From positions 30,673,381 to 30,737,380 of the forward strand of contig OX291551.1 in the NCBI GenBank assembly GCA_946406115.1: DNA of 64,000 bases. Direction: 5' to 3'. Below, piece after piece: positions 34,526 through 44,301 of this stretch. The notes below the pieces were generated by a model. The model was not told the DNA's origin. It was given only the letters and a program-made list of their open reading frames with translations, and did not search any database. Position numbers and translations under genes: made by a program. This stretch comes from Apoda limacodes. Its lineage: Eukaryota; Arthropoda; Insecta; Lepidoptera; Limacodidae. Within the stretch, counting starts at the first letter, position 1, and each line of letters starts with the position of its first letter.

Positions 34526-35330
34526 TCGAAGGCCACAAAGGACGACTCTCGGGTATCTTATTTTGGCACGTCCTGGTGATCAAACACCGTACCGTGCCGT
34601 GAACCGTAGCTTGAAGAATTTATTGTAGTCAGCTGTCAGCACCTAGGTTATACCACGATGTACTATCAGTTTTTATGGACTTGGGGGCACTCAGCCAAGA
34701 CAAGCCAAGCAAAGCGCAAGGGCACTATCTACCTTTTCTTGAAGCGCTTCGTCTTTATTTTGAACCCTCATATAATAGCTTGTGTTTGAATTATACCAGA
34801 TAAACAAAATTCTCGGAATAGGATGTCCATAGTGGACTTATTTAACTATAAAGTTTCAATTGCATAGCTCTTCCACTTTAGATTTTATTGACATCTAAAA
34901 AAACCCGATTTCGTCATTCACTCACTAATGATCATAAACATTCTTAGGGTACTTTTTGTATGTACGTCTTGTAGGGGATGGAACTACATTCTACTTAATT
35001 ATACTTATATTATACGAATAATATTACTATCCTTATGTACTTCGTTAAAAATTAAAATGTGGTGACAATTACTTACAAAATAAAACTTCTATGGAGATGG
35101 GACATCACAATGGCGTAGGCCCCGCGCCCCGGTTGTTGTAAGATAAAAATCGTAATAAGCTGTATCAGAAGTCGGACTTAAAAATCTGATGACATAGTTA
35201 AGCAATCGACTCATGCGAGTATAGTTTTTTATAATGTAACCATTTATAAACAACAAAAAACACAATAAGTGTTTCATATTTAAAATAAACAAAGATACAG
35301 AGTGTGCTTTGCAAAAAAGCACCTCTGATG
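34526..35330. other. Intergenic, no gene recognised
   Basis: AT-rich, no supported feature. Confidence 0.5.
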
Positions 35331-35331
35331 T

Positions 35332-35414
35332 GCAAGAAATACAAGAAATACAAGAAATACAAGAAATACAAGAAATACAAGAAATACAAGAAATACAAGA
35401 AATACAAGAAATAC
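35332..35414. repeat. (acaagaaat)n, 9-bp tandem repeat
   Basis: About nine near-perfect units. Being a multiple of three, they keep both strands open (EIQ repeats on +, YFL repeats on -); no gene is inferred. Confidence 0.95.
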
Positions 35415-35555
35415 ATCACAAAACAAAAAGAAAAATTTACAAAATAAAAAAATATTGTCATAAGCAACTTACAAAAAGAAGTGAAATTCCACCAAAAACA
35501 TTTTCACGCAAAATGTTGCCAAGACGAGGCTCGCACTGTCAAAAAGTTATTAGAT

Positions 35556-35804
35556 CAGGGGCGGATTCAGCGGGGGGCGATCGCCTCCCCTAAGGACGGC
35601 CGAGAAAGAATTGAATTAATTTTTTTTTTAAATATATAACTTTTATTACATATAAAAAAAACTTGGGGTTTGTATATTTAATTATTCAAAAACTGCACGA
35701 GCTAGGTCGATTATCTAACTTACCTTTGCAGATTCAAAGTTCAAGAAATACCTTCAGATCTTATGATCACCCCCCCCTTCACTTTTGGTCTGGATCCGCC
35801 CTTG
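35556..35804. mobile_element. hAT-type MITE with 15-bp TIR and 8-bp target duplication
   Basis: The left terminus is caggggcggattcag. The right terminus, reverse-complemented, is caagggcggatccag. Flanks are tattagat (35548-35555) and tatctgat (35805-35812), 6 of 8 identical. Length is 249 bp with no ORF. The CAGGGGCGGATCCAG-like TIR and 8-bp duplication are characteristic of hAT elements. Confidence 0.75.
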
Positions 35805-36378
35805 TATCTGATCTCATGTAGAGCCACGTTACTAAATCTACAAGCCCTAACTTCATAAACTCTATACCTTAGTCAAAATATGTCATATATTAGCTTACGT
35901 CATATTCCATACACAGTGGTCATCGAATAGACAATCCTTGTAATCTGCGTTAAGTACTCTGTGCGTGAGTAGTGAGTAGGTAGTTCTGCGTCGGCCCAAG
36001 TGTTGGTGAATCAGTTTTCCCTATCGTTATCTATCTTGGCGCTGATAGCCGGACGGCTCACCTACAGCACGATACAGTACCTCGGCACGATAACGAGGCC
36101 TGGTTCACACAATTCGCGTAGACACAGTACCGGACAGTTTTTGCCAACAGATAGATTCACCCTCACACCAAACCCGACCTTATGACCCGTACTGTGATAA
36201 AAATTGGTTGCTTCATTTCCAGTCGAGCGATTTCGCGTCCGCGTCGGGTATTCACATAGTCATGTTTGCCAACGAGATAGCTGGGCCACTACAGTGAATA
36301 CGTATCGAATAAATAATAGTGAACCTCGTGTTGTGTAGAAACTAGTGTGCATGTGAGAGAGAGGGGTGCTGTGGGGCG

Positions 36379-36470
36379 ATGCGGGCCGCAGCGGTGCTGG
36401 CGGTGCTGGCGCTGCTGCTTGCCGCGCTGTGCAGCGCGTGCGCCCAGGAGGTGGCTGTCGTGAGGACGCA
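36379..36470 (+). CDS. Signal-peptide first exon of an unidentified secreted protein (3' partial)
   Basis: ATG at 36379 opens MRAAAVLAVLALLLAALC followed by SACAQEVAVVRT: a short basic start, a ~15-residue hydrophobic core and small residues fitting a signal peptidase site near SACA/Q. It stops at a strong donor ca/gtgagt (36471) in phase 2. GC-rich coding sequence in an AT-rich setting, as in the SPTLC2 exons, supports a real exon. No TATA box is evident upstream. No continuing exon was recognised to the right, so the product is unknown. Secreted hydrolases such as carboxylesterases start this way, but that is only a guess. Confidence 0.55.
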
Positions 36471-36664
36471 GTGAGTACTTTGTGCTAATAGCTCTGCCTC
36501 ACGACCGCCAGGTAGTAAAATTGTGCAGACAGGGTTTTGCCTTTTTACTAGGAGCCTGTACGAAGGCGTATCATATAGGCGAGAAATAACAAATCGCGAA
36601 TTGCACACAACAGACCGAGTTTTTATTAGTTTAATTTCTAACACGTTACGATGTAAGTATAGGT

Positions 36665-36845
36665 TCCTACCTACTAGTAAATCAAATCAAATCAAACCAA
36701 AAAATATTTATTCAAATAGGTTTCTAAGAACACTTTTGAATCGTCAATCAAATCAAAATCAAAATCTTTTTTTATTCAAATGGGTTACTAAGAACACTTT
36801 CGAATCGTCAAGTAAATTAACTACAACTAGTTTTACAAACTAATT
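36665..36845 (+). repeat. Two tandem copies of a retroelement 3'-end repeat
   Basis: atcaaatcaaa followed by tattcaaataggtttctaag...gaatcgtcaa occurs at about 36676-36750 and again at about 36750-36815. A third related piece is at 21420-21500. Non-coding. Confidence 0.65.
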
Positions 36846-37389
36846 ACAATACTGTTTTGTTGCGTGCGTCCAATAGGTAATCTTTGTAAAATCAGAAACG
36901 AAACATAAAATTATAGTGTATCAACTAATAAATACATGTTTTGTATTGAAACATTAAATAAATAAGATTTACAATGTAAATAGTTTGATTTAAATAAAAA
37001 AACAATCAATATTTATGTAATATTTCAATTGCCTATTGTTTTTCAGATTGCATAGGGGGGAGGGGGGGGGGGCACCATGTGATACGTTAAAAGTTTTCAA
37101 TTATTCTGTGACGGGATTAAAAATAAGAGAAAAATATATTCATATAACATATAATATTACATAGCAGACGTATATACATATAATACAATACAATGTAAAC
37201 AATGTTAATTTCTGCCAAAAAGAGCTGGCAAGAAGTTCTATTTCAAGTAATAATACAATACTTTGATAATTACCTAAAGAGTATACAATATGTACCGAAA
37301 CACTTATTAGGTAATAAAAATAAGTTAGTAAGCTACTAAAAAACAAAGTGAAACATGTCAATTATTATTTTTTTGTTTTTATGTAGCAT

Positions 37390-37925
37390 AGAGGGTATGT
37401 ACGCTATTTCCGGTATCTACCTGCGAGTATATACGCTATATCCGGTAGATACCTGTGAGTATATACGCTATATCCGGTATCTACCTACGAGTATATACCC
37501 TATTTCCGGTACCTACCTACGAGTATATACGCTTTTTCCGGTACCTACCTACGAGTATATACCCTATTTCCGGTATCTACCTACGAGTATATACGCTATA
37601 TCCGGTATCTACCTACGAGTATATACCCTATTTTTCGGTATCTACCTACGAGAATATACCCTATTTCCGGTATCTACATACGAGTATATACCCTATTTCC
37701 GGTACCTACCTACGAGTATATAATCTATTTCCGGTACCTACCTACGAGTGTATCCGCTATTTCCGGTATCTACCTACGAGTATATACCCTATTTCCGGTC
37801 CCTACCTACGAGTATATACGCTGTTTCCGGTATCTACCTACGAGTATATACCCTATTTCCGGTACCTTTCTACAAGTATATACGCTATTTCTGGTATCTA
37901 CATACGAGTAAATACCCTAGTTAGT
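37390..37925. repeat. 32-bp minisatellite, ~16.5 copies, open in all three + frames
   Basis: Unit ccggtatctacctacgagta followed by tataccctattt. Because 32 is not a multiple of three and the consensus has no stop in any + frame, the array reads as a 3-unit supra-repeat (VSTYEYIPYF, RYLPTSIYPI and GIYLRVYTLF in rotation) and yields overlapping 122- and 157-residue ORFs. No start context or domain supports a gene. Confidence 0.9.
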
Positions 37926-39959
37926 TAGTTGGACTTATGTTTTCCGCACTTAGCCTCATAATAGGGCCATAACCAATACCTGTCATTAGTTCCTCATACT
38001 ATCTCAGCTCCATCCAAAAGTTAAGGAGGCATCTGATGTTATTCAGAGAGGCGATGAGTAAATACCCTATTTCCGTTTGTTCGAATCGGACGAACCGGAA
38101 AAAATAAAATGGTTCTATTTTAACCGATTTCAAAAAAAGGAGGAGTTTCCCAATTCGGTTGTATGTTTTTTTTACGTTTGTTATTATTATAAAAATTAAA
38201 ATCACAATCAGAGTGAAAAGTTCCTAAATCGAATATTCGAGATATTATATTTCAGGCGGTGATCGACTGAATATCTCGATTGTAAAAAAACTAAGGTACA
38301 AATCGTGCTCAGACAGATATACTTGTAGACTTATATTCAGAGGCGTGACATAAAACTTGGGAAACATAAGGATGACGTGATGTATTTGTCACTGAACGTG
38401 CGTGAGTAGTGCAGCTACATATCTCAACTTATTGGGATTTTCATTGAAATACAAGAAAAATAGTTTATTACAGATCATTGTTATCAAAAAAAGATTTTTC
38501 TCTGGGTCTGAGGTACTATCACGTCTAGGCTTTGGCAAACTTGTAAACTATGCAGTTTTTAGTATACAAGAATTTGCAGAACTTTGAAAATTTTGTTTGA
38601 TAACATTTAAAAAAACAGTGAAAAGGGGTCAGTTTAGGAATATTTATGTAGAACAAAAGTTTATTCGTCGTGTTTTCACGTTTTCAGTGTTTAAACCGTA
38701 TCCCAAAGAACATATTCATTAATTTTTTTTTTATCAAAAACAGAAATATTTTGCCGAAAAAAGATACATTTTGGTAGTACAGCCTCTTAAGAGTGTATAT
38801 ATAACTACGGTGTACGTAGCTATAACATACACTCTACTGTCTTTCTACATTTGGGGTCTCTACTGGATATTGGTTTCACACCCGCACTATTCGTGGCTTG
38901 GTATAAAATAACACATGGGTACTTACCTATATACCTACGTTTATACTTTACATGTCCTAAGCTCCTAAGATAGCGCTTCTGAAAAAGCTTCTTTTGGGAT
39001 ACAGTAGTTTTTATACGATAAACGATATATTCGAATGTATGTGGTTAGTCCACAGTTAATGAAAAATCATAAATCATATCTATAATAACGATTTACGTGG
39101 GACCCATCTCGGATATACCTACTAATGGTTATGTTCTTGTTAGGCACTTTCTCCTGAATACCAAAAGTGCGGTAGTAGACTTTTAAAGTGGTGGAGGGGG
39201 TACTTATAGACATAGACAATCATTTATTCAACAGCATTTTGCTTACAATGTCAAAAACACAGAGCATTATAATTACCAAGTAGAAATGCGATGTAAGCAC
39301 GTCGAACGCGCCACGGTTTTGAGCAGACGCTCAATTCACTCCGAAACTCGCGAATGTCACATTTAGTTACTCGCGGACTTCATCGCTGTGTGTAGCTGCG
39401 CAAAAATATTTTAAAATGCCTTCCTATGTAGTAATTACTCGCAGAGCAAGAAACCAGATATTAAATATGTAACCGTGAGCAACAGAGAGTGTTCAGAGTA
39501 GTTCGAATCAGAGTTAAATGTTTTATAACACTGTTTACGTACCTAATGCCAATTGCATACTATTGTGCTATAATTATATTAAATAGGCCTGAGGTTTTGA
39601 AATTGCGAGTTTTATTAACCACTCTACTAATTTTTTTACTGTAAAAATAATATTAAAATTTTAAATATTTTAAAATGTTTTAATATATATATTTTTTATT
39701 TATTTATTCAGTAAGTAGGCCCTAAGAAGGCACTTTTATGTCAATTTTTAAATAAAAGTACATGTAGTTATGTATTTAAAAAAAAAACAATACGAATAAA
39801 ATTGAGAACAAATAACATATAAATAAGTAGGCAACACTACCAAAAAAAAAACTTAAGTTTAAATACAAGAAGTAAAATTATTATAACATGTCAAAATAAA
39901 AATAGTAGAATCATAAGTCAAGTTATATATATATATATAATTATGTCAAAAAAAAAACT
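37926..39959. other. Intergenic, dispersed-repeat fragments only
   Basis: A gatttcaaaaaaaggaggag repeat piece lies near 38125 (compare 23690), and there are poly-A/T tracts from 39.7 kb. No gene was recognised. Confidence 0.5.
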
Positions 39960-40950
39960 ATTATCTATTTGAGTGTTACACAAACATGTCAAAAATTTTT
40001 TTTTTGTTTAGTCCGTATATTCTTGTCATTTAAATACTCGTCAACAGTGTAATACCCTCCAAATATCAAATGATATTTAATTGCAGATTTAAATTGATTT
40101 AAAGGTAAGTTCAGGGTAGTCTGTGGGATCTTATTATAAAAGCGTACAAACTGCCCGACAAAAGAATTGTTAATCTTTTGAAGACGACTAGTAACATCTA
40201 TTAATTTATGTTTATTTTGTGTATTAAAGCTGTGTACATAGCTTTTTTTTATAGTACAAGTGCAAGTTTCTACGAACATACTATTTAGATAAATATATTG
40301 TGATGACATAGTAAAAATGCCGATGTTCTTAAAAACTTATCTGAGGAAATTCCGAGGTTTCTAGTTATAGATAGACCTAATAGCTCTTTTTTGTAATATG
40401 AAAATAGACTCTATATCAGCTCCTTTGCCCAGAACATAATTCCATTAGACATGATGCTGTGAAAATAATAATATTTTTTGGAATTAAGCAAAAGATTGTT
40501 TACTGCAAACCAATTAAGTATTGCCAATAAGGCGTCATTGACATCGTCATAGTTTTCATTTTTCCGTTAAACATTAAATATTCAGTACGTGTCATCAGCA
40601 AACAAAACGACGACAAAATTTTTCGGCAAAATAAGGCAAATCGTTAATATATACCCAGAACAAAAACGGTCCTAATATATATCCTTGTGGAACCAAAATT
40701 ACCACTGTTGATCCTGAGGATTTTGTACCATTTATGTCAACTATTTGTGTTCTGCAACTTAGGTTAGAAGATATAAGATCAAGTGCAGATTCTTTTACAC
40801 CGTAATATTCTAATTTGCGTGTGAGAGTCTCATGTTCGACGCAGTCGAAAGCCTTGGATAGGTCGCAAAAGACTACAATTGCATTTTGATGATTTTCTCA
40901 AGCTGAGAATATGTACATCATTAATGATACGCCTGTGTTAGATTAGATAT
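39960..40950 (-). pseudogene. CR1-like retrotransposon ORF2, RT C-terminal part
   Basis: On the - strand from 40950: SNTGVSLMMYIFSA, then motif A VVFCDLSKAFDCVEHETL (about 40850), YGVKESALDLISSNL, and a VPQGYILGPFLFWVYINDLP block (near 40700). An internal gap removes the FADD region, and then MSSQYIYLNSMFVETC and RLQKINNSFVGQFVRFYNKI follow (40309-39989). This is the downstream half of the element whose endonuclease is at 47.2-48.6 kb. Stops and frameshifts show it is dead. Confidence 0.8.
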
Positions 40951-41044
40951 AGTTATTAACTGTAAAATTTATGTTAATAAGGTAATAAGTAAATAATATA
41001 TTATAATATGACTATTATACTAGTCACTGATTTTAAATAGTGCA

Positions 41045-41057
41045 GACACGCGGCTTC
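41045..41057. repeat. Candidate target-site duplication, left copy
   Basis: gacacgcggcttc, repeated exactly at 46649-46661. The two copies bracket the Jockey element. Confidence 0.65.
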
Positions 41058-41556
41058 TCGTGGGTATCTTCTCTTACACCCTTCTGGGTGTTGAGGTGCG
41101 GGTGTCGGGGGAGGGGAATTTACCTCCCACCATGACCCGGGCAGAAGCTCAGGGGTGCTAAACACCCCCGGTGAAATATTAAAAAGGGGAGGCCTACTTT
41201 TCAGGCCCCCTTGTGGGTAATGATTTTATCGCTGAAAGCGATAAGAAAACAGTAATGGATACGAGAGTAGGCGCCAGGATAAAACAAAACAAATAAAACA
41301 AAATAAAAACAAAGCAAAAGAAAAGAAAAAGAGCGGAATTAAAATAAAATAAAAACGAAGCAAAAAACAAAAACAAAAAACGAAAATAAGCGAAAATAAA
41401 ACGACGCGAAATAAAAACGAAAATAAAAACAAAATAAAAGCAAAATAAAAACGAAATAAAACGAAAAAATAAGCAGAAATGAAAGCGAGTATAAACGTTA
41501 AAAGCGGAATGAGTTAAAGAAAGGAGGTGAGTAGGTAGGAGGGTGAATAAGTAAAC

Positions 41557-44301
41557 TTATTCACCCACATGAATAAGCTCTCGGGGGAGAGCCCTGCCTT
41601 CCGGCGGGCGGGCGTGTAAGGGGGCTATGCCCCTTAAGTGTACATGGTGGCTGTTGTCAGCGCGGGTGAATAATCGTTTCGACAAACCAGATATGAACTC
41701 TGCGAGTGGCTCGGTTTTGGTGTCTCTAGCAATGGTGGAGTTGCGGACGTAGCGTCCCGCGCCGGTGATAAATCTTAGCGACTTATTTTGGACTGCCTGG
41801 AGCTTAAGTTTGTTGGTAGAAGATAGAAGACCGTACCAAGCAGGGGCTGCATAGGTCAGTCTCGACCGTATGTACAATTTGTACAGGCGAATTTTGGTTC
41901 TGAGTGGCAAGTCAGAGGAAAGTACCGGTCTTAGGCACGCCCGTGACGCGACCGCGCCTGCTGACACATGGTCTAGCATTTTGCGCATGCGCAAGGGGCG
42001 GTCTATAATACAACCTAGGTACTTTACACTGGGTTGCCACTCAATAACTTGACCTCGAAACACAAGTTTCGGTGGGAGAAACTTTTGCAGGCCGGTCAGT
42101 ATTGCTGCTGTCTTGCTGGCATTAACGGCTATTCTCCACTTGTCCAGCCAGCCAGGCAAAGTGTCCAATAGTCGCTGCATTTTTTTGGCTGCTAAGCTAG
42201 CTTTGCGGGAGGAGGACATATAGGCGCTGTCGTCCGCGTAAAGGGCTAGGATGACGTCTTCAACACCTTCAGCTAGACCGGAGTCACTGAGAGTGGGGAT
42301 GTCGTTGGTGAATAACGCATAGAGCAGTGGCGATAGGCAGCTGCCTTGAGGTACCCCTGCTCTAATGGGTTTACATGCTGACTGTTTGTTCTCGACCGAG
42401 ACATAGAAGCTTCGTTTGTCCAGAAACGAGGCTATTACTCGCCCGAGCATCGGTGGGATGTCCGTCTCTAACAGCTTGTGTATTAAGCCTTCGTGCCAAA
42501 CTCGATCGAAAGCCTTCTCCATATCGAGAAAGACTCCGACTGTGCGTCTGCCCTTGTTTAGCTCGAAGGCCATGTGATGGAGCACTCGTACAAGCTGAAG
42601 AGTGGTACTGTGGCTGTCTCTGAAGCCAAACTGTTCAGGCCTAAGCTGGATATGCGGGGATATCCTAAGTAATAGTAGACGTTCGAACAACTTGGCTAGA
42701 TTGGACAGCAGTGTAATCGGTCGGTAATGTTCTGGGCGATGACGATCTTTCCCTGGTTTCGGGAGAACAATAATTTTGCCGATCTTCCACGAAGATGGGA
42801 AATGTCCAGTACGCAGTATCCCATTAAAGATATGGGTGAGTGCCACCAGACCCTTCCTAGGCAGCATAATAATCGCTGTGTTTGGAATCTCGTCGGGACC
42901 GGGTGATTTGCGCTTGTTAAATTTAGAGGCCTCCTTCCTAACCTCTTTAGGCGAAATAAAATAATCACCTCTAAGTGGTGGGGCTGGGGCCGCGAGAAAC
43001 TGCTCTACGCGTTCTGTAACTCCTAACGTGTGGTCAGGGTCGATAATGGGGTTCGGCTTAAATTGGTCCTCAAAGTGGTCCGCAAAAAGTTCCGCGCGTT
43101 CCGCAGCGTGGTAGCGGCGAATACCAGTGGGGTCGATAAGTGGACAGATAGGGGCAGGTGTTTTTGTTATTTGGCGGGCCAGGCGATAGAGAGCCGTGTC
43201 GTTCTCGCTTGCTTTAGATATTGCCTGGTCCCATGAATGTTGCCTAAAATTTGCAAGTTCAGCAGATAGTTCCGCGCTAATCTTATTGAGGTCCCTCTTT
43301 ACCACTGGGCAACGGGTGTCGCACCAGAGTTTACGGAGGTCCCTCTTGGTTTTAAGTTTAGCGCGGAGATGCGCCGGTAGCAGCTGCTTACCGGAAGCTG
43401 TGGCTGAGATTTTAGTAGACTCCCTTAGAGCCTGTGCAATGGCAGTTGTGAAGGTGTCAACTGCCTCTTCGACTTCTAAGGGAGTGGAAATGCCACCAGC
43501 CGGAAGTTGGTAGCTCAGCATGGCACGGTGAAATAAAGCCCAGTCTGTGGTTCTGCGGGGATTGGGGAGCGGTTTACCAGTTACGGACACTCCAAGGACC
43601 AATAAGATTGGCAGATGCTGAGTGTCAGTGTCGTGGAGGACCTCTAACGACATTGACCAGCCGATCTTATGCGCTAAGGCGATGTCCAGTACGTCCGGTG
43701 CGTGATTGTCAGCAGAGGGATAGTGTGTTGGTGATCCTGGACCGATGACTAAATAGTTTTTGCTCTCAGCATTTAGTTCACGACCCGATTTGGATGAAAT
43801 TCGTGAACCCCAGTGTTGGTGTTTGGTATTAAGGTCACCTAAAATAAGTGTGGGGGTGGCATCGCAAAAGATATTGTCGATGTCACTTGGATCGAAGGGG
43901 GTTGATGGTGGCTTATATGCGGCGAAGACTTTAAGCTCCGCATTGCCGACCTTTAGTTTTACACCTATAGACCGAATGTATGTAAAAAGGGGAAGGGGTA
44001 GTAATTCGTGAATAAGGTCACGTCTAATTAATACAGCCGTACCCCTGAAGGCCATATTAGCGGGAGAAATTTCGTCACGTCTATAGGTGAAGAAATTTGG
44101 AATGCGGAGCTCATTCTCACCTCGGAGTTTCGTTTCGCCCAGTAACACAATGTGAACATCGTGTTCCTGGACTAACGTTCTGAGGGCGGCTGTCTTGCCA
44201 ATTATGCCCCCAGGGTTCCAGTACACAATTCTCAATTTAAGGCCCCGATGAGGCCCCATTAAATTCCCACGTGAGAATTGTGGTGAGTTGTGCCAGTCCA
44301 T
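41557..44301 (-). CDS. Jockey ORF2: endonuclease-reverse transcriptase (914 aa)
   Basis: Residues ~20-245 form an apurinic-type endonuclease domain with VYWNPGG near 27-33, the GET glutamate at 56, GDLNTKH near 155-161, DVLD near 203 and DTQHLPI near 226. Residues ~480-740 form the RT: LPKPGKDRHRPEHYRPITLL, VFLDMEKAFDRVW (motif A), GVPQGSCLSPLLYALF, and catalytic YADD near 688-691. A C-terminal region follows; no RNase H is seen. The size fits Jockey-clade ORF2. The start overlaps the ORF1 end by 65 bp in another frame; a second Met (MGPHRGL, at 44259) is an alternative start. The enzyme nicks DNA and reverse-transcribes the element RNA at the target. No stop or frameshift is present. Confidence 0.93.
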   Translation of the reverse strand: MDWHNSPQFSRGNLMGPHRGLKLRIVYWNPGGIIGKTAALRTLVQEHDVHIVLLGETKLRGENELRIPNFFTYRRDEISPANMAFRGTAVLIRRDLIHELLPLPLFTYIRSIGVKLKVGNAELKVFAAYKPPSTPFDPSDIDNIFCDATPTLILGDLNTKHQHWGSRISSKSGRELNAESKNYLVIGPGSPTHYPSADNHAPDVLDIALAHKIGWSMSLEVLHDTDTQHLPILLVLGVSVTGKPLPNPRRTTDWALFHRAMLSYQLPAGGISTPLEVEEAVDTFTTAIAQALRESTKISATASGKQLLPAHLRAKLKTKRDLRKLWCDTRCPVVKRDLNKISAELSAELANFRQHSWDQAISKASENDTALYRLARQITKTPAPICPLIDPTGIRRYHAAERAELFADHFEDQFKPNPIIDPDHTLGVTERVEQFLAAPAPPLRGDYFISPKEVRKEASKFNKRKSPGPDEIPNTAIIMLPRKGLVALTHIFNGILRTGHFPSSWKIGKIIVLPKPGKDRHRPEHYRPITLLSNLAKLFERLLLLRISPHIQLRPEQFGFRDSHSTTLQLVRVLHHMAFELNKGRRTVGVFLDMEKAFDRVWHEGLIHKLLETDIPPMLGRVIASFLDKRSFYVSVENKQSACKPIRAGVPQGSCLSPLLYALFTNDIPTLSDSGLAEGVEDVILALYADDSAYMSSSRKASLAAKKMQRLLDTLPGWLDKWRIAVNASKTAAILTGLQKFLPPKLVFRGQVIEWQPSVKYLGCIIDRPLRMRKMLDHVSAGAVASRACLRPVLSSDLPLRTKIRLYKLYIRSRLTYAAPAWYGLLSSTNKLKLQAVQNKSLRFITGAGRYVRNSTIARDTKTEPLAEFISGLSKRLFTRADNSHHVHLRGIAPLHARPPEGRALPRELIHVGE

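Noticed and set aside
35198..35593. Paired ORFs with EIQ and YFL repeats
   Set aside because: Produced by the 9-bp microsatellite, with unremarkable flanks.
37355..37928. Tyr/Pro-rich repeat protein
   Set aside because: The 32-bp array is stop-free in all forward frames, so long ORFs are expected by construction.
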